Part shown: in pieces, positions 11,201-19,074 of the stretch
Numbering within the stretch: position 1 is the stretch's first letter
How the letters are laid out: the number at the start of each line of letters is the position of its first letter
Source: Dyella acidisoli
Lineage (GTDB): Bacteria; Pseudomonadota; Gammaproteobacteria; Xanthomonadales; Rhodanobacteraceae
Length of the DNA: 64,000 bases
Direction: 5' to 3'
Assembly: GCF_030160295.1 (NCBI RefSeq)
Contig: NZ_BSOB01000005.1
Span: forward strand, 290,568-354,567
Program-made: the position numbers and the translations under genes
Notes under the pieces: model-generated
Databases searched by the model: none
Told to the model about the DNA's origin: nothing
The model's input: the letters and a program-made list of their open reading frames with translations, nothing else

Positions 11201-14200
11201 ACCGCTGCCGCTCAGGCCGGCGGCAAGCACCACGTTGCCGGTGGTGTTGGCGCTTACCGCTGCGTTGACATTGACGTTGTCGTCTGCAGCCAGACGGATG
11301 TACCCGCCGTTGGCCGTGGTCATCGCGCTGGTGACGTCGAGCGAACCACTTCCCGCCACCGTGCTCGCGCGCGCGGTGATGTCGATGTTCTTCTGCGAAC
11401 TCACGCCGCCGCCGATCACCACGCCACCGGAAGCATTGGTGTCCAGCGCGGTCAGATACACGCCCGACTGTGCACCGGTGCCAATCGAGGTCGCGCTCAA
11501 GTTGCCGAAGTACACATCCAGCGGATTGGGCGTGGTGCTGCCGTCGCCACCGATCGTGTTGCCGGCATTCAAGGTCAGCAGCCCGCCCGCCGAGAACGCC
11601 AGGCTGTTGGAGGTTGGCGTACCGGTGCCGATGCCGATGTCACCGTAGTTGGTGTCTTCTTGCGTATCGACGATGTTGCGGCCTGCGTTCACCGTAATCG
11701 TGCCGTTCGGCGTGTACGTGTGTGCTGCCGCCATCACGTCGCTGTTCGCGCCGATCGCGTTCAAGGTGATGCTGTTGCTGCCGGTATCGACAATGCCCAC
11801 TTCCGACGTGAGGCCTTGCACGTACACGTTGTTGGTGATCGTCGGCGTCAACGTCGTTTGCGGCGTGGTGCCGGCCGGGAAATTGCCGACTGTCAGCGTG
11901 TTCTGGCTGTCAGTGATGTTGACGGTGCCATTCGCACTACCGGCTGCGGTCAGCGCCAGCGGACCGGACTGATACACGTACGCGCCGGCACCAGACTGGA
12001 ACAAAGCCGCGTTGACGTTGGTGTCGATCGCATTACCGGTGCCCGTTGCGCCGATCGCGCCGCTCGCGATCATGGTCAGATCGTTGCCGCTGATCGTGTC
12101 TGCGCCCTGTGCACCACCGCCGTGCGTGATACTGCCCTTGTCGGCCTCCATGAAAATGTTGCCGTTAGGCCCGGGAATCTGGGTTGTGATGTTGCTGTTG
12201 ATCTGGATGTCACCGGCTCCGGTCGTACCGTCTGCATCCAGATTGATTTCGCCAGTGGTGATGCCTGGTGAGTTGTTCACAAGGATCGGTGCGTTGACGA
12301 TGATGCTGCCACCCACCGTGCCGATGTTGATGCTGCCCGCCAGCGTTGCGCCCGCGCTCTGTACCGTGAGGCCGATGGGATCCAGCGGACTGGTCGTGGT
12401 CGAGCCGTACGGCGCCGGCGCCGGCCACACCAGGCCTTTCGGGCCGAAGGTGAAGGCCGCCAGCATGCCGTTGACGAAGCCATTGTTGATCGTAATCGTC
12501 TTGCCGTTGGTCACCGACAGCACGCCCGTCGGCGTGTCGCCACCGATCGTCATGCCGTTATAGGTGGCGGTGCTGCTCACGCCGAGCACGCCAGTCGGGT
12601 TGTTGGCCGGCGCGATCATCTCGCCGGACAGACCGTTCACACTGGTGCTGATGTTTGCGCCGTTACCCACGATCAGTTGCAGCTGATCGGCATTGATCGT
12701 CACGCCTGGCGCGGTCACGATCATGTTGCCTGCGCCCAGGGTGAGATCAGAGCCCGAGCTCGCGCGTGTGAGTGGCCCCAGAACATCCAAGTCGCGGTTG
12801 GCCACCAGGCTTACCGGTGCTGTACCCGCCGACGGGTTGATACCACTCGCATCCGTCACAAGGATGTCGCGGTAGCCGGCCACCGCGATGCTGCCACTGG
12901 TGGTGCCCAGCTTGAACCACGTGGCCGTCGACGTCGGATTGTTCAAACCTGTGTTGGCAACCGCACTGCTACCCAACCGCAAATCGGCAATATCGCCTGT
13001 GATATGCGCCCATTCCGTACTTTGGTATTCGTAGCCGGAGCGGATATCGATGTTGCCGGTGCCACTGGTCAGCGAGATCGGCCCACCTTGCTGCGTCATC
13101 CAGGCCTCGGGCGTTCCCATGCTCGAATAGGTACCCAGTACCCCGCTTGGCTGCGTCACCTGGGTATAGAACTGCCCGGACAAGCCCAGACCCTTGCTGC
13201 CGGTATTGCCGGTGACGATGGTGCCAATGGGATTGGCCTGCCCGCCGACGTTGGTGACCAATCCGCCATCCACTGTCAGCGCTTGCGGAGCAATACCGCC
13301 CACGCTAGTGCTCGTGCCCAGCGAAACATAAGGCATGTTGTATTCGCCGTAGTAACCGCCAGCGGCTACCACGGCATAGTTGTAAATCGCGTAAACCGTG
13401 TTGCCTCCGTTGGTCAACACGGTAAATCCACCCGGTACAGCGCCTGGCTGAATCACTGCTTCGCCGGCCGTCAATGCCGTACCCGCCGGCAACGGTGTGC
13501 CGGTCAGCGAATAGAACGTGTACCCGGCCGGAACCGTGGTGTTGCTGTTGGCGGTGATGACCGTACCGAACTGCGGCGTGAGCGCGTTGGTGCCACCCAC
13601 CCATGCGAATACAGCACCCTTGCCATCTGCACCGGCCGTATCGTAACCGCGCGGATCGGTATTGCTGCCCGTGTAAACAGGGTTGATCGCCGCGTAGCCG
13701 GCGTAGATGCTGTTGAGATTGGCATCCGCCTGCAAGCTTAGATTGCCCGCGCCGGTGCGGGTGAAATTGGCAGCTACACCGATGTCGCCTTGCGAGCGGA
13801 TGGTGATGTTGCTGGTGTCAGTGGTGTTGCCCCAGTTGGTGATCTGAATAAGGCCGCGCGAGTTGACCGTCAGGTTGCCGGCCAGCACTTGCAGCAGAGA
13901 GAGATTGACGTACTCCTCCTGCAACGTATCGTTGGCGGTGCCAGACGTATCGGCCGAAAGATTGACAACGCTGTTGGTGTTGCCCGCTGTCACGCCATCG
14001 GCCAGCACCGACCGGTGCAGCAGGTTCAGATAGAAACCAAAGCTGCGCGACCAGTCATTGCCCGACACCGTCGCTGTCGTGCCTGAATTGAAGCCGAGGA
14101 TACCCAGCGTGTTGAGACTGTTGGCGTAGATGGCCGTCGCCCAGTAGCCATCGCTCTGGTTGAGGTACAAGTTCGGGTCAATGACGACGTCACCCTCGAT

Positions 14201-17200
14201 CGCTGGCACCGACGTATTCCCAACAGGCGCGATGTCAAGCGAATTGCCACCGCCGCCGCCGATGACGATCGGTAGGTTGTTCGCTGTCTTCACGGTGACA
14301 TTGCGGAATGCGAAGAGCTGCAAATACGAGTTCATCGGCACGTAATTGATCCCGCCGGTGGTCCAGTCCCATTGCAGATTGGTCAGATCATTGGCGCTGC
14401 TTGGATCGTTGCCCTGGTTGTTGACCAGGAGGTAGGAATCGCTGCCACCGGGCTGGAAGGACGCCAGGTTGGTGCGCGCCGCCAGCGTGGCAGGGTCCAT
14501 GAAGGTCAATTTGCCGTGCTTGACAGCGGTGTCGTAGTTCCAGCCGTTATAGCCCGCGCGCCAATCGACCCCCACGCTGCCGCCAATATTTCCCATCTGA
14601 AAATACTGGTTGAACAGGTTGAGGTTGTTGCTGGCGTAAAGGACGGTACTGCCGGTCGTTCCGAAGGGGAATGTTTGGGTAAAGCCGTTCAACACGTTGC
14701 CCGACCAGCTCAGCGAAGCAGGCGTCGTCGAGGCGCTTACTGCGTACAGGTTGATGTTGCCGAAGCCCTGGAGATTGATGTTGTTGAATTTGCCTGATGC
14801 AGGCGCCTGCATGATGATCGGCTGCCCGCTAACGGGGAAATCATCACTGCTATCGGTAGCACTGGGCGTGGCACCGCCGGTCGCGCCACCGGCGAAATCG
14901 ATGCGCCCCACTGTGCCCGCGGTGGTGTTATAGCCAAGGCCGGACCAAATTTGCGCATTGTTGATTTGCCATAGCGGTTGCGGGGCCAGCACCTTCAATA
15001 GGCCGAAGAGGTCGCTTTGGTTTGTTGCAAAGTCATAACCTGCCGCGATATTTACCGTGTTGGCCACCGCCAGCGTCTGCGTAACAGCATTGATGCCGTA
15101 ACCCTGCGCCAGAATGATGTTGCCAGTGTCATTCAGAGTCAGATTGCCGGTGCTGTTGACCGCCAGCGTATTCAATACAGCCGTATTACTGCCGTTCTGC
15201 AGCAAATCGATGCGCGTATCGTCGAAACCGCGGATGTCCATGTTGCTGAACGTGTTGTCGGTACGCGCCGGGCGTAACTGCACGTTGTTCGCGGGCGTGT
15301 CGAACGCCGCGCGTCCCTGGCTCGGCAACTGCGCTTCGGTGGCGGCGACCGATCCCTGCCAGGTCGCCTGCGAGTTGGTCGGAATGGTACCCGCCGTGCT
15401 TACGCCCAGGCCGGAGTACATGTAGACGTAATCGCCCTGCAGAATCGTGTCAGGTTGCGTAAACGTGATCAGACCCTGCTGGTTGGTAAAGCCGCCGTTA
15501 TAAACACCGTTGACGGCCGCCGCACCCAGCACCAGGCTACCGCCGCTCCCCAAGATCAGATTCTGGGACACGGTAATGTTGTTGGCGGAAACCTCGCTAA
15601 TGTAAGTCGAGGCCAGGATTGGCGTCGTGGGTCCGGCACTGTCCTGCACGACCATGTTCTGGAAGCCTTCCACCTCCAGATAGCCAAACTGTCCATTGGG
15701 CGCATCCGGATGGATCAGCACAATCGACGGGTTCCAGGTCGTGCGATCGGATGCTGTGCAGTTGGCCGCCGTGTTGCACCCGCTGGACGCCCAGATGTTC
15801 CCGCCCTCCAGCAAGGTGGGGGCGGTTCCTGCGAACTGGACGGCACCTTGGTTGGCAATGGCGTTGTTAAGGACTACCGATGCGGGACCACCACGGCCTG
15901 CATCTAGCACGAGCTCGCCGCTCGGTCCGCCGATATACGAATTACCTTGCAGAACGATATTGCCCTGAGAGGTTTCGAACACCAGCGACGCACCGTTCGG
16001 TGCGCTTTCATTGACAGGCACCGTCAGCGCGGTGCCACTGGTCACCCCTACACCTGCGTAATAGACGATGCCACCACCCGTGGTGGCCGCGGGATTGAGG
16101 GTGATGTCTGGTTTAATGGTGCTGGTGGGGGCATCCCAGCGCTCCACTTCCATCTGCCCGAAGCCGAGTATCCATAGGGCGCTGTTGAACGAATTGTTAC
16201 CCGCACCATACTCAACGACGACGTTGCTCGGCAGGAAATTCGACACACCGCCAACGCTGCCCGACATCGCCACCACATTGCCGCCCTGCAAGATCACCGG
16301 ATTGGCGGTACCACTTGCAAAGGTGACCAGGTTAGGACCAAACCCCTGGTTCGTACTTGCATTGCTCAGCAGGCTTGACGCCTGGCCCGTCGAATTCCCC
16401 AACCAGCTATAGGGGGCAAACGTATAGGGGCTGACGTTACCCACCACGTACAACGTGCCGTTCGGGCCTGCCGTTAACTGTGGTGTGTTTACAGCGACGC
16501 CTTCCCCCGCTTGCAGCCACAAGCTGCCGCCCGTCAGGGTGATGTTGGAGTTGAGTGTCATCACCTTCTGGGACGCCAACGTGAGCGAACCATTGCCGGT
16601 GTTGGTAATCGCCGCACCGGAGTTCAACGTCAGGTTGTTGATCGCCTGCAGGGTCAGGGTGTTGTTGCTGGCGTAGGTATACCCCTGCGTGATGGTGATG
16701 TTGCCGGTACCACCACCGCCTGTATTGGTGTTGATCGTTACAGCACCGCTACCCAGCGCTGTGACGATGTCCTGCCAGCTGATCTGCGAGGTGTTGGCCG
16801 TAAAGGTCGGCCCCGCACCGCCTGGCACCGTCGGTGCGCCGGTAAAGCCGGTGCTGGTACCTGCGCCTGCTGCGTTAATGGTGAGGTCGGAAGGGTCCAG
16901 CAATAGCGTGCCGTTCGCGCCGCCAAGGTCGCCGCCGAGCAGGTCGTCCTTGCCACGGTAATTGAGGATGGCATGGCCCGACACTTCGGCATTGCCACCA
17001 TTGCCGCCACCGCTGCCAGTGGCGGTGATACTGCCGTAGTAGTTGGTCGTGTCGTTCGCCCACACCACCACTTTGCCGCCCGATGCATTGCCCTGCGTGC
17101 CGCTGGCATTCAAGGTGACGCCGCTGTCCACAAAGGTGTCGGTGGCATTGGCGATGTCCGTGCCCTGCCCGTGCATGTCGCCACCCACGCGGATCACACC

Positions 17201-18382
17201 GCCGCTGGCGGTGCCGCTCGCGCTCAATGCGCTGTTGCCCATTAACGCAGTGTGGTGGCCGGTGACGTCGATGTGGCCACCGCTGCCGGACGTACCGGCT
17301 GCATTGATCGAGCTATCGCCCGCAGCATACGAACCATTCGCCGTATAGCTGCCGCCCACCATCGCAGTGCCCGCATTCGGATCGGCCGTAAAGACGGCTG
17401 TACCACCTTGCGTGCCAGAGACATTGATCTGCGCGTTGCTGGCGTAAACGTTCTGACCGCTCACCTGCACCGTGCCGCCGCTGCCGTCCGCGTTCTGTGC
17501 CTGCACCGTGCCGCCGACCTGCACATCGCCGCCACCGCTGGCCACAATCTGCACGCTGCCGTCCGGATTCGCGGCCGTGCCGGTGGCCTGGATCATGCCG
17601 CTGGTGTTGATCGCCAGCGCGCCCAGGTTGTCGTTCACCGCTGCCAGCATCACCTTCGCCGCCTGCAGTGTGCCGGCGACGTTGATCGTGCCGTGCTCGC
17701 CCGCTTGCGGCTGCACGGTGATGGTGCCGTTGGAGAGCGTGACCTGATCGGCCGCCAACAGGTTGACCTTCGCACCTGCGGTCAACTTCGCTCCGGCATC
17801 CACCGCCACCGCCGGCGCCACCAGTGTGATGTCGCCACCGGGCGTGCTGATCGTGCCCAGCACTTCGATCTTGCCGTTGCTGCCGGACAACACCATCGTG
17901 CCGCCCTGCATGAAAGCACTGTCGGAGATGTTGCCCGTTGCGGCGACAAAACCACCCTGCACGTTGATCGCGCCGCTCTGCCCGACCAGGATGCCGTTCG
18001 GGTTGATCAGGAACACGCGGCCGTTACCTTGCACCAAGCCGTTAATGGTGCTGGGCAATGATCCAACCACGCGATTGAGCGTGGCCGACGTTGCATTCGG
18101 TGCCTGGAACGTAACGGACTGGCCGCTGCCGACGCTGAAGTTGTTCCAGTTGATGACGGCGTTGTTGCTGGTCTGGTGGATCAGCGTGTTGCTGCCGTTC
18201 GCGCTGATGGTGGCATTGCCTGCCATCACCTGCCCGCCGGTCGGGCCGCCGGCCAGCGCAACGCTGCTATACGCGGCGCCCTGAAGCACGCCCAAGACTG
18301 TTGCAATCTGCAAGACCAGCGATTTGACGCGTGGCGTTGCGGAGATCGATCTGCGCGAGTTCGAGCGATGATGTGTCTTCAT
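2237..18382 (-). CDS. Giant filamentous haemagglutinin-like TpsA exoprotein, 5381 aa, HMW-type C-terminus
   Basis: The N-terminus is an extended signal peptide of about 44 residues (Arg/Ser-rich n-region, then hydrophobic, ending SVALA). It is followed by a TPS secretion domain (about 45-300) with the hallmark VFLINPNGILVGQ. The rest is Gly/Asn/Thr/Ser/Val-rich beta-helix sequence, including three large near-identical modules. Near residue 5255 a Pro-Thr-Pro-Val linker leads into a terminal domain whose only cysteines are about 5355 and 5371, ten residues from the end and 15 residues apart. Such a Cys pair is known to anchor HMW1-type adhesins to the cell surface. No CdiA toxin domain or immunity gene is seen, so I infer a surface adhesin exported by the TpsB encoded downstream. 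Start at 18382 is an ATG with AGGA seven bases upstream; an RcsB-like box lies 260 bases before it. Confidence 0.93.
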   Translation of the reverse strand: MKTHHRSNSRRSISATPRVKSLVLQIATVLGVLQGAAYSSVALAGGPTGGQVMAGNATISANGSNTLIHQTSNNAVINWNNFSVGSGQSVTFQAPNATSATLNRVVGSLPSTINGLVQGNGRVFLINPNGILVGQSGAINVQGGFVAATGNISDSAFMQGGTMVLSGSNGKIEVLGTISTPGGDITLVAPAVAVDAGAKLTAGAKVNLLAADQVTLSNGTITVQPQAGEHGTINVAGTLQAAKVMLAAVNDNLGALAINTSGMIQATGTAANPDGSVQIVASGGGDVQVGGTVQAQNADGSGGTVQVSGQNVYASNAQINVSGTQGGTAVFTADPNAGTAMVGGSYTANGSYAAGDSSINAAGTSGSGGHIDVTGHHTALMGNSALSASGTASGGVIRVGGDMHGQGTDIANATDTFVDSGVTLNASGTQGNASGGKVVVWANDTTNYYGSITATGSGGGNGGNAEVSGHAILNYRGKDDLLGGDLGGANGTLLLDPSDLTINAAGAGTSTGFTGAPTVPGGAGPTFTANTSQISWQDIVTALGSGAVTINTNTGGGGTGNITITQGYTYASNNTLTLQAINNLTLNSGAAITNTGNGSLTLASQKVMTLNSNITLTGGSLWLQAGEGVAVNTPQLTAGPNGTLYVVGNVSPYTFAPYSWLGNSTGQASSLLSNASTNQGFGPNLVTFASGTANPVILQGGNVVAMSGSVGGVSNFLPSNVVVEYGAGNNSFNSALWILGFGQMEVERWDAPTSTIKPDITLNPAATTGGGIVYYAGVGVTSGTALTVPVNESAPNGASLVFETSQGNIVLQGNSYIGGPSGELVLDAGRGGPASVVLNNAIANQGAVQFAGTAPTLLEGGNIWASSGCNTAANCTASDRTTWNPSIVLIHPDAPNGQFGYLEVEGFQNMVVQDSAGPTTPILASTYISEVSANNITVSQNLILGSGGSLVLGAAAVNGVYNGGFTNQQGLITFTQPDTILQGDYVYMYSGLGVSTAGTIPTNSQATWQGSVAATEAQLPSQGRAAFDTPANNVQLRPARTDNTFSNMDIRGFDDTRIDLLQNGSNTAVLNTLAVNSTGNLTLNDTGNIILAQGYGINAVTQTLAVANTVNIAAGYDFATNQSDLFGLLKVLAPQPLWQINNAQIWSGLGYNTTAGTVGRIDFAGGATGGATPSATDSSDDFPVSGQPIIMQAPASGKFNNINLQGFGNINLYAVSASTTPASLSWSGNVLNGFTQTFPFGTTGSTVLYASNNLNLFNQYFQMGNIGGSVGVDWRAGYNGWNYDTAVKHGKLTFMDPATLAARTNLASFQPGGSDSYLLVNNQGNDPSSANDLTNLQWDWTTGGINYVPMNSYLQLFAFRNVTVKTANNLPIVIGGGGGNSLDIAPVGNTSVPAIEGDVVIDPNLYLNQSDGYWATAIYANSLNTLGILGFNSGTTATVSGNDWSRSFGFYLNLLHRSVLADGVTAGNTNSVVNLSADTSGTANDTLQEEYVNLSLLQVLAGNLTVNSRGLIQITNWGNTTDTSNITIRSQGDIGVAANFTRTGAGNLSLQADANLNSIYAGYAAINPVYTGSNTDPRGYDTAGADGKGAVFAWVGGTNALTPQFGTVITANSNTTVPAGYTFYSLTGTPLPAGTALTAGEAVIQPGAVPGGFTVLTNGGNTVYAIYNYAVVAAGGYYGEYNMPYVSLGTSTSVGGIAPQALTVDGGLVTNVGGQANPIGTIVTGNTGSKGLGLSGQFYTQVTQPSGVLGTYSSMGTPEAWMTQQGGPISLTSGTGNIDIRSGYEYQSTEWAHITGDIADLRLGSSAVANTGLNNPTSTATWFKLGTTSGSIAVAGYRDILVTDASGINPSAGTAPVSLVANRDLDVLGPLTRASSGSDLTLGAGNMIVTAPGVTINADQLQLIVGNGANISTSVNGLSGEMIAPANNPTGVLGVSSTATYNGMTIGGDTPTGVLSVTNGKTITINNGFVNGMLAAFTFGPKGLVWPAPAPYGSTTTSPLDPIGLTVQSAGATLAGSINIGTVGGSIIVNAPILVNNSPGITTGEINLDADGTTGAGDIQINSNITTQIPGPNGNIFMEADKGSITHGGGAQGADTISGNDLTMIASGAIGATGTGNAIDTNVNAALFQSGAGAYVYQSGPLALTAAGSANGTVNITDSQNTLTVGNFPAGTTPQTTLTPTITNNVYVQGLTSEVGIVDTGSNSITLNAIGANSDVMAAAHTYTPNGTITVNAGRNIVDTQEDTNYGDIGIGTGTPTSNSLAFSAGGLLTLNAGNTIGGDGSTTPNPLDVYFGNLSATSIGTGAQSGVYLTALDTNASGGVVIGGGVSSQKNIDITARASTVAGSGSLDVTSAMTTANGGYIRLAADDNVNVNAAVSANTTGNVVLAAGLSGSGSINQGAAGTLSSGSGEINAYAATNINWDANATTTGNILAQSGQAMTYGGAGVLNAASVVLTSGTTIGTATNAVQTNAANLAIANGGNAFVNNAGAVTLAARSSNNANINVSTTNGTITVGNVNVATSILPGTGQDVGWDNNPNNTPLAAGASLVGVSANGSGNVNLLANGTGSNVLIDQSVTSGSGSITATANTNVVFNNGVAQTGTGATGIVSLNATNGQVIDNELASTPVVIGNTLNATAASGIGTAASAGGPGSTGDLATQVSNLNAVITGTGNAVVQNSGALNVQGSVGSNTLNVGSTAGITVSGPVSASGGTVDLTSGMGAMGSTGLVNNAGGVTLSANVTTGALSISSSGLVQQTGGSIKDGSLKVDTTRYTTGNSATLTNDTSTLTENGSSVTGNYTISTGGTLNQTGSTTVGGNLTETGFTGGTVNGTVKVGGNYSGVNTYGPGGSITAAGANSWTNANAATTGVVVATGAGPDFDLASANLGTGNNITVDLRSKTSTVTGAQDAILLNGSGANELGTVTLTTGGKVTVNTATNDYNLVQTAPVNVASLTVNSVAGSSAATGLENNGLGVINGINYGTHDNALNGGNGSRIALTSSGNTIGAITINNGDTAGVSSDGNITVNNVTVNNGLSVASQGGAISNGTGTAIQARTLNLSALNGIGTAANPINYDTATVVSATGAPGILATAVTGPTGSTFVSTTGAVQLGGMVNTISFTCDNTHSNLCNTATTTTGTSVSTASLGNSSLLGNITLTAAGPVTTGNTVTTNGGNITIANTSGNVTLSNAVTANGKGTVQLTSAADLLVNAAVSSSAGEINALATNNVALGANVSTGGNVFIQAQNKAITQSAGTVSGKGVVLTAGTTIGTAANRINLNSSQLALQSAGSAYATEQGPTTVAGVTTSNGALDVQTTAGDLTVGAVTLTPTIANNAVGAALAGLNANGTGTIRTQANGGDLNVNDAMVSGSGEINAKSTTGNVNLGANITTTGNAFVEGNQAITYTAGTITAKGAVLTSDNGPIGATGAGTVQTAVSTLGVNSAGDAFVNNAGAMTLAAESANGGNLNLSTTNGTITVNSVALTPTIAANAAGLTLSGVSANGTGNANITANGAGSNVLIDQNVTSGSGAINVTANNNVTFNNGVAQTGTGATGIVSLTATNGQVIDNEAAATAVVIGNSLNATAANGIGTAASAGGPGSAGDLATQVSNLDAVITGTGNAVVQNSGALNVQGSVGSNTLNVGSTVGITVSGPISATGGTVDLTSGMTSLGSTALSNNAGGVTLADDVTASTLSINAAGLVQQTNGDITDTTTRVNTTRYTTGNSATLSNNATTMTEAGSTVAGNYSITTQGTLNQTGATKVGGNLTESGETGGTVNGTVTVGGNYSGVNNTAGGGSITAAGSNSAVNNNSAVTGVVTANGAGPDFDLSSVNLAGTTLSNITVNLRSISATVTGATDAVLLNTGNNALGTVTITTANAPVTVTTGLHDYNLVQTAAIALPTTTALTVNAVAGANTPTQMQNNTLGTINGINYNTHDNTLNGGQGSRIVLNNPANTFAGITINNADSANVATSGSLQLGAITAANSVVANSQNGAITQKSGAPAILASALALNAATGIGATNAPIRYDTATAIAAGDTPVLATSESGNGSTAVSTTGAVQLGGAINEVGFDLTSSNLSGTTTTGTLLTPTLVYNTATTGEINLLSSGTATLAANVTTTGNAFVQSISGNIVQTGGLLSANDAVLTANAGSIGATNSPINTNVSTLGLSAQGDVNAMNSGALTLGAVTSSNGAVNVATTDGTLTVGAINVNPTIAGNAMGLTQSGVSANGTGAVNLVAGGSGSNLLIDQNVTSGSGAITGTADNNITFNNGVAQTTTGATGTVALTATNGQIIDNEAASTPVVIGNTLNAAAANGIGTVASGPGVTGDLATEVSTLSANITGTGNVVIQNLGALNVSGSVNANTLDVGSTAGITVSGPINATGGTVDLISGMTGLGSTGLSTNKGGVTLASNVTANDLSINAAGLVQQTSGLINDTTLAVDTTRFTTGNSAALTNGTAGMTENGSSVAGNYTISTQGSLDQTGTTTVGGNLTETGETGGTVNGTVNVGGNYNGVNTYGPNGSVTAGGSNSATNANAATTGVVVASGSGPDFDLSSVNLNAGQNVTVDLRSTTVSNVGGATNAILLNGGANTLGTVTLNTAKAPVTLTKTTADYNLVQTSALNLGNVTVNAVAGANTPSVMQNNTLGTIAGSNYDVHNNALNGGQGSRIVLNNTGNTFGTVTLNNGDAANIATSGNLQLGAVTVANSMVATSQNGSITQSKGAPGIKAAALALNAATGIGASNAPVVYDTATAIAAGDTPVLATSESGNGSTAVSTTGAVQLGGTINEVGFDLTNSNLSGTTATGTMFTSTAVDNSADTGEINLLSNGAATLAADVTTNGNAFVEAKQGNITQTKGKVNAASAVLTADAGSIGGAGSPIATNVQTLGLNAQGNAYAVNDGALTLGAVTHSNGTVNVSTVKGPLTVASISVQPTMAGNAAGLTQSGVSANGSGNVVLQANGGDLAVNANVASGGGEINVKSTSGNVNLGANLSTTGNAFVEAANNITQSAGTLSASGAVLTADTGSIGTSGSAIQTAVNTLGVTASKGSAYVSNAGAMTAAGTTKGDMALSTRSGQLTVGSVSLTPSVANNAQGIAQNGITTGGNLSLLAAPSTNGTLEIDQPVNVGGAMIGVGGVDVNVHSNVTANGPITFVADAASGSKPGPGWFRNTADISSNTGVAIYAVAGGQAPQGYGTTANNQVQLGTISGITTPNAPASRWGQAYPSSSYVPGYNGGGYGMFYKAPLAAVAPTPVPIGSNPTPVPTPTPVPTPSPSSGPSPSPVPTQIAVTPTLMVPPATGTAQMQYGGGFVVDISSLFDTPTTWFVDQTAVPFIRSTFDASLPINGNYAPPRFMFGVFPGSAENCVDIPEDKDNGKVKHVCMEHSPTLSSL
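4010..5675 (-). repeat. tpsA internal module, copy C
   Basis: About 1.67 kb of coding sequence running, in the protein, from LLIDQNVTSGSGAI through SGPINATGGTVDL and NYTISTQGSLDQTG to QLGGTINEVGFDL. It aligns along its whole length with copies B and A. Boundaries are by eye. Confidence 0.8.
6170..7850 (-). repeat. tpsA internal module, copy B
   Basis: About 1.68 kb, from VLIDQNVTSGSGAI through SGPISATGGTVDL to QLGGAINEVGFDL. It is closest to copy C in the final third and to copy A in the first third (QNSGALNVQGSVGSNTLNV shared with A), which hints at past recombination between copies. Confidence 0.8.
9010..10690 (-). repeat. tpsA internal module, copy A
   Basis: About 1.68 kb, from VLIDQSVTSGSGSI through SGPVSASGGTVDL to QLGGMVNTISFTCDN. 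This copy alone carries two cysteines near its end (TCDNTHSNLC). Confidence 0.8.
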
Positions 18383-18641
18383 ATGCAGTCCTGCACGGCG
18401 TTGTTATGCGAAGTGATGAAGCAAGCGATGGCTATTTGTTCGTGTGTCGTAAGGCGCATCGGTAACGAACGCGCGACGATGCTGTGCGTGGTGCTGGAAG
18501 CGGAACGACTGAACCCCTGAACATCCCACTCCCCTTACGACCGAAACGGTCAAGCGTTTTACCGACACGCTCTCTTGAACTGCCAAACTCAAGACGCATG
18601 CTGGCAAGCAGCACGTTATTCGTGCTCGTCATGCCTAACCA

Positions 18642-18655
18642 TCAGAGAATTCCTA
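18642..18655 (-). promoter_or_regulatory. RcsB-like box upstream of tpsA
   Basis: The minus strand reads TAGGAATTCTCTGAT, a consensus copy. A -10-like AATAAC lies about 22 bases further toward tpsA. The box is 260 bases before the tpsA start. Confidence 0.7.
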
Positions 18656-18779
18656 GCGGATGCTTGGATGCATCAGGGAGAGGACGTAACACCAAAAGAC
18701 GTGCCGATATCGATCATCGAAACCCAGCGAACGAATGCGCAAAGCACGGACAGTTCGACGCTTCACTCTTTTCTGCGAT

Positions 18780-18922
18780 AAAAAAAATCCCTGACGGCCG
18801 GAAGCACTCTGGGGGCGCTTCCGACCGTTGCCGACCTGGTCGTCAGCCATCGCGTCCATGCCATGCGGGAACGTGCGATCGACGCGGCGGCGTATACCAC
18901 CATGCACCGTATCGATCTGTTG
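18780..18922 (-). ncRNA. Putative RcsB-driven small RNA 1 (about 140 nt)
   Basis: An RcsB-like box at 18957-18970 points to a transcript starting near 18922 (inferred). About 130 bases on, the minus strand forms a 12-bp stem (ACGGTCGGAAGC / GCTTCCGGCCGT, one G-U) at 18794-18828, then CAGGGA and eight T residues (18787-18780). No start codon of an established gene lies in between. In Enterobacteriaceae RcsB activates the sRNA RprA, so the arrangement has precedent. A caveat is the six-base spacer between stem and U-tract. A 46-codon frame overlaps the hairpin but has no ribosome-binding site. Confidence 0.42.
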
Positions 18923-18956
18923 GAGGCAGTCTGACGCGGGGCAGACTGCGTATGAA

Positions 18957-18970
18957 TCAGAGTATTCCTA
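18957..18970 (-). promoter_or_regulatory. RcsB-like box of the putative small RNA 1
   Basis: The minus strand reads TAGGAATACTCTGAT. Just downstream a perfect 8-bp inverted repeat (GCAGTCTG / CAGACTGC, 18926-18949) overlaps the expected -10 region and could be a second operator. Confidence 0.65.
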
Positions 18971-19005
18971 GCGCATGGGTCGCAGTGAAAGTCACGTCAC
19001 CATCG

Positions 19006-19042
19006 AGGCCGTCATTCTCGCGAAAGCGGGAATGACGGCCTT
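19006..19042. repeat. REP-like palindrome
   Basis: Inverted repeat with GGCCGTCATTC and GAATGACGGCC arms around a CGAAAG core. It lies 33 bases past the stop of the RcsB-like regulator and belongs to the same dispersed family as 21288, 36572 and 57189. Confidence 0.75.
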
Positions 19043-19074
19043 GGGGGAGTCATGCGCAATGCCTGCACCGGAAT

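Larger units (their letters stand above)
18383..19074. other. 692-bp non-coding region between the RcsB-like regulator and tpsA
   Basis: It holds two RcsB-like boxes (18642 and 18957), a terminator-like hairpin that could end a short minus-strand RNA, and a REP-like palindrome. Open frames here lack convincing start signals. The 260 bases between the nearer box and the tpsA ATG would be a long 5' leader without a terminator. Confidence 0.7.

Noticed and set aside
3578..12271. Long plus-strand frames opposite tpsA (for example 3578-5092, 6425-8029 and 10358-12271)
   Set aside because: Arg/His/Val-rich mirror images of repetitive coding sequence, without ribosome-binding sites or family features.
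18782..18931. Protein-like open frame on the plus strand (LPTVADLVVSHRV and onward) opposite small RNA 1
   Set aside because: It begins right after a stop without a start codon. Could be a gene remnant, but too short to support.
18484..19035. 183-codon plus-strand frame between tpsA and the regulator
   Set aside because: Low-complexity composition, no ribosome-binding site, and it runs across two boxes and a terminator-like hairpin.
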